A stretch of 14,095 nucleotides of DNA from Lentisphaeria bacterium UBA1784 (GTDB lineage Bacteria; Verrucomicrobiota; Lentisphaeria; Victivallales; Victivallaceae). Both the position numbers and the translations under genes were made by a program. The notes beneath the pieces are model-generated. The model was not told where the DNA came from. It did not search any database and saw only the letters and a list, made by a program, of their open reading frames with translations. Below are positions 14,095 to 14,095 of this stretch, piece after piece. How positions within the stretch are numbered: position 1 is the stretch's first letter; each line of letters starts with the position of its first letter. The DNA lies in contig DCGG01000044.1 in the NCBI GenBank assembly GCA_002315455.1, forward strand, positions 301-14,395, given 5' to 3'.

Positions 14095-14095
14095 C

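Overview
The window is about 14 kb of GC-rich bacterial chromosome. Its coding strand is clear from strong codon bias, and every gene in it can be assigned at least to a family. The fragmentary alpha operon without rpsD, the glutaminase-less PurF type, the secreted RIFT-barrel lyase, the large SSS symporter and the AraC regulator together suggest a Lentisphaerota/Victivallis-like or related PVC-group bacterium. That assignment is inference from gene style, not from a database comparison.

Layout. (1) 1-2152, minus strand: purF followed by speE, whose start lies inside the end of purF; speE runs off the left edge. (2) 2153-2486: a divergent control region with a TTGACA-17-TATCTT promoter for the ribosomal operon and a weaker purF promoter. 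(3) 2487-5127, plus strand: rpmJ-rpsM-rpsK-rpoA-rplQ, the distal part of the alpha operon, closed by a strong intrinsic terminator at 5157-5187. (4) 5389-11123, plus strand: a secreted protein of 1061 residues resembling RIFT-barrel / exo-rhamnogalacturonan lyases, then, behind its own near-consensus promoter, a sodium:solute symporter gene interrupted by one in-frame TAG. (5) 11170-14095, minus strand: rfbC (3' end only) - rfbD - a GT9-like glycosyltransferase - an AraC-family regulator; the regulator converges on the symporter.

How the parts may work together. Regions 1-3 are housekeeping: purine and polyamine synthesis, ribosome and RNA polymerase. Region 4 plus the AraC gene looks like a small carbohydrate-use locus (lyase, importer, regulator), possibly for rhamnose-containing pectic material. 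Region 5 makes dTDP-L-rhamnose and a surface-glycan transferase. The most notable points are the TAG codon at 9156-9158 in an otherwise intact symporter frame, a PurF whose glutaminase active-site residues are all replaced, and imperfect direct repeats upstream of the lyase promoter. No RNA genes, CRISPR arrays or insertion sequences were seen.
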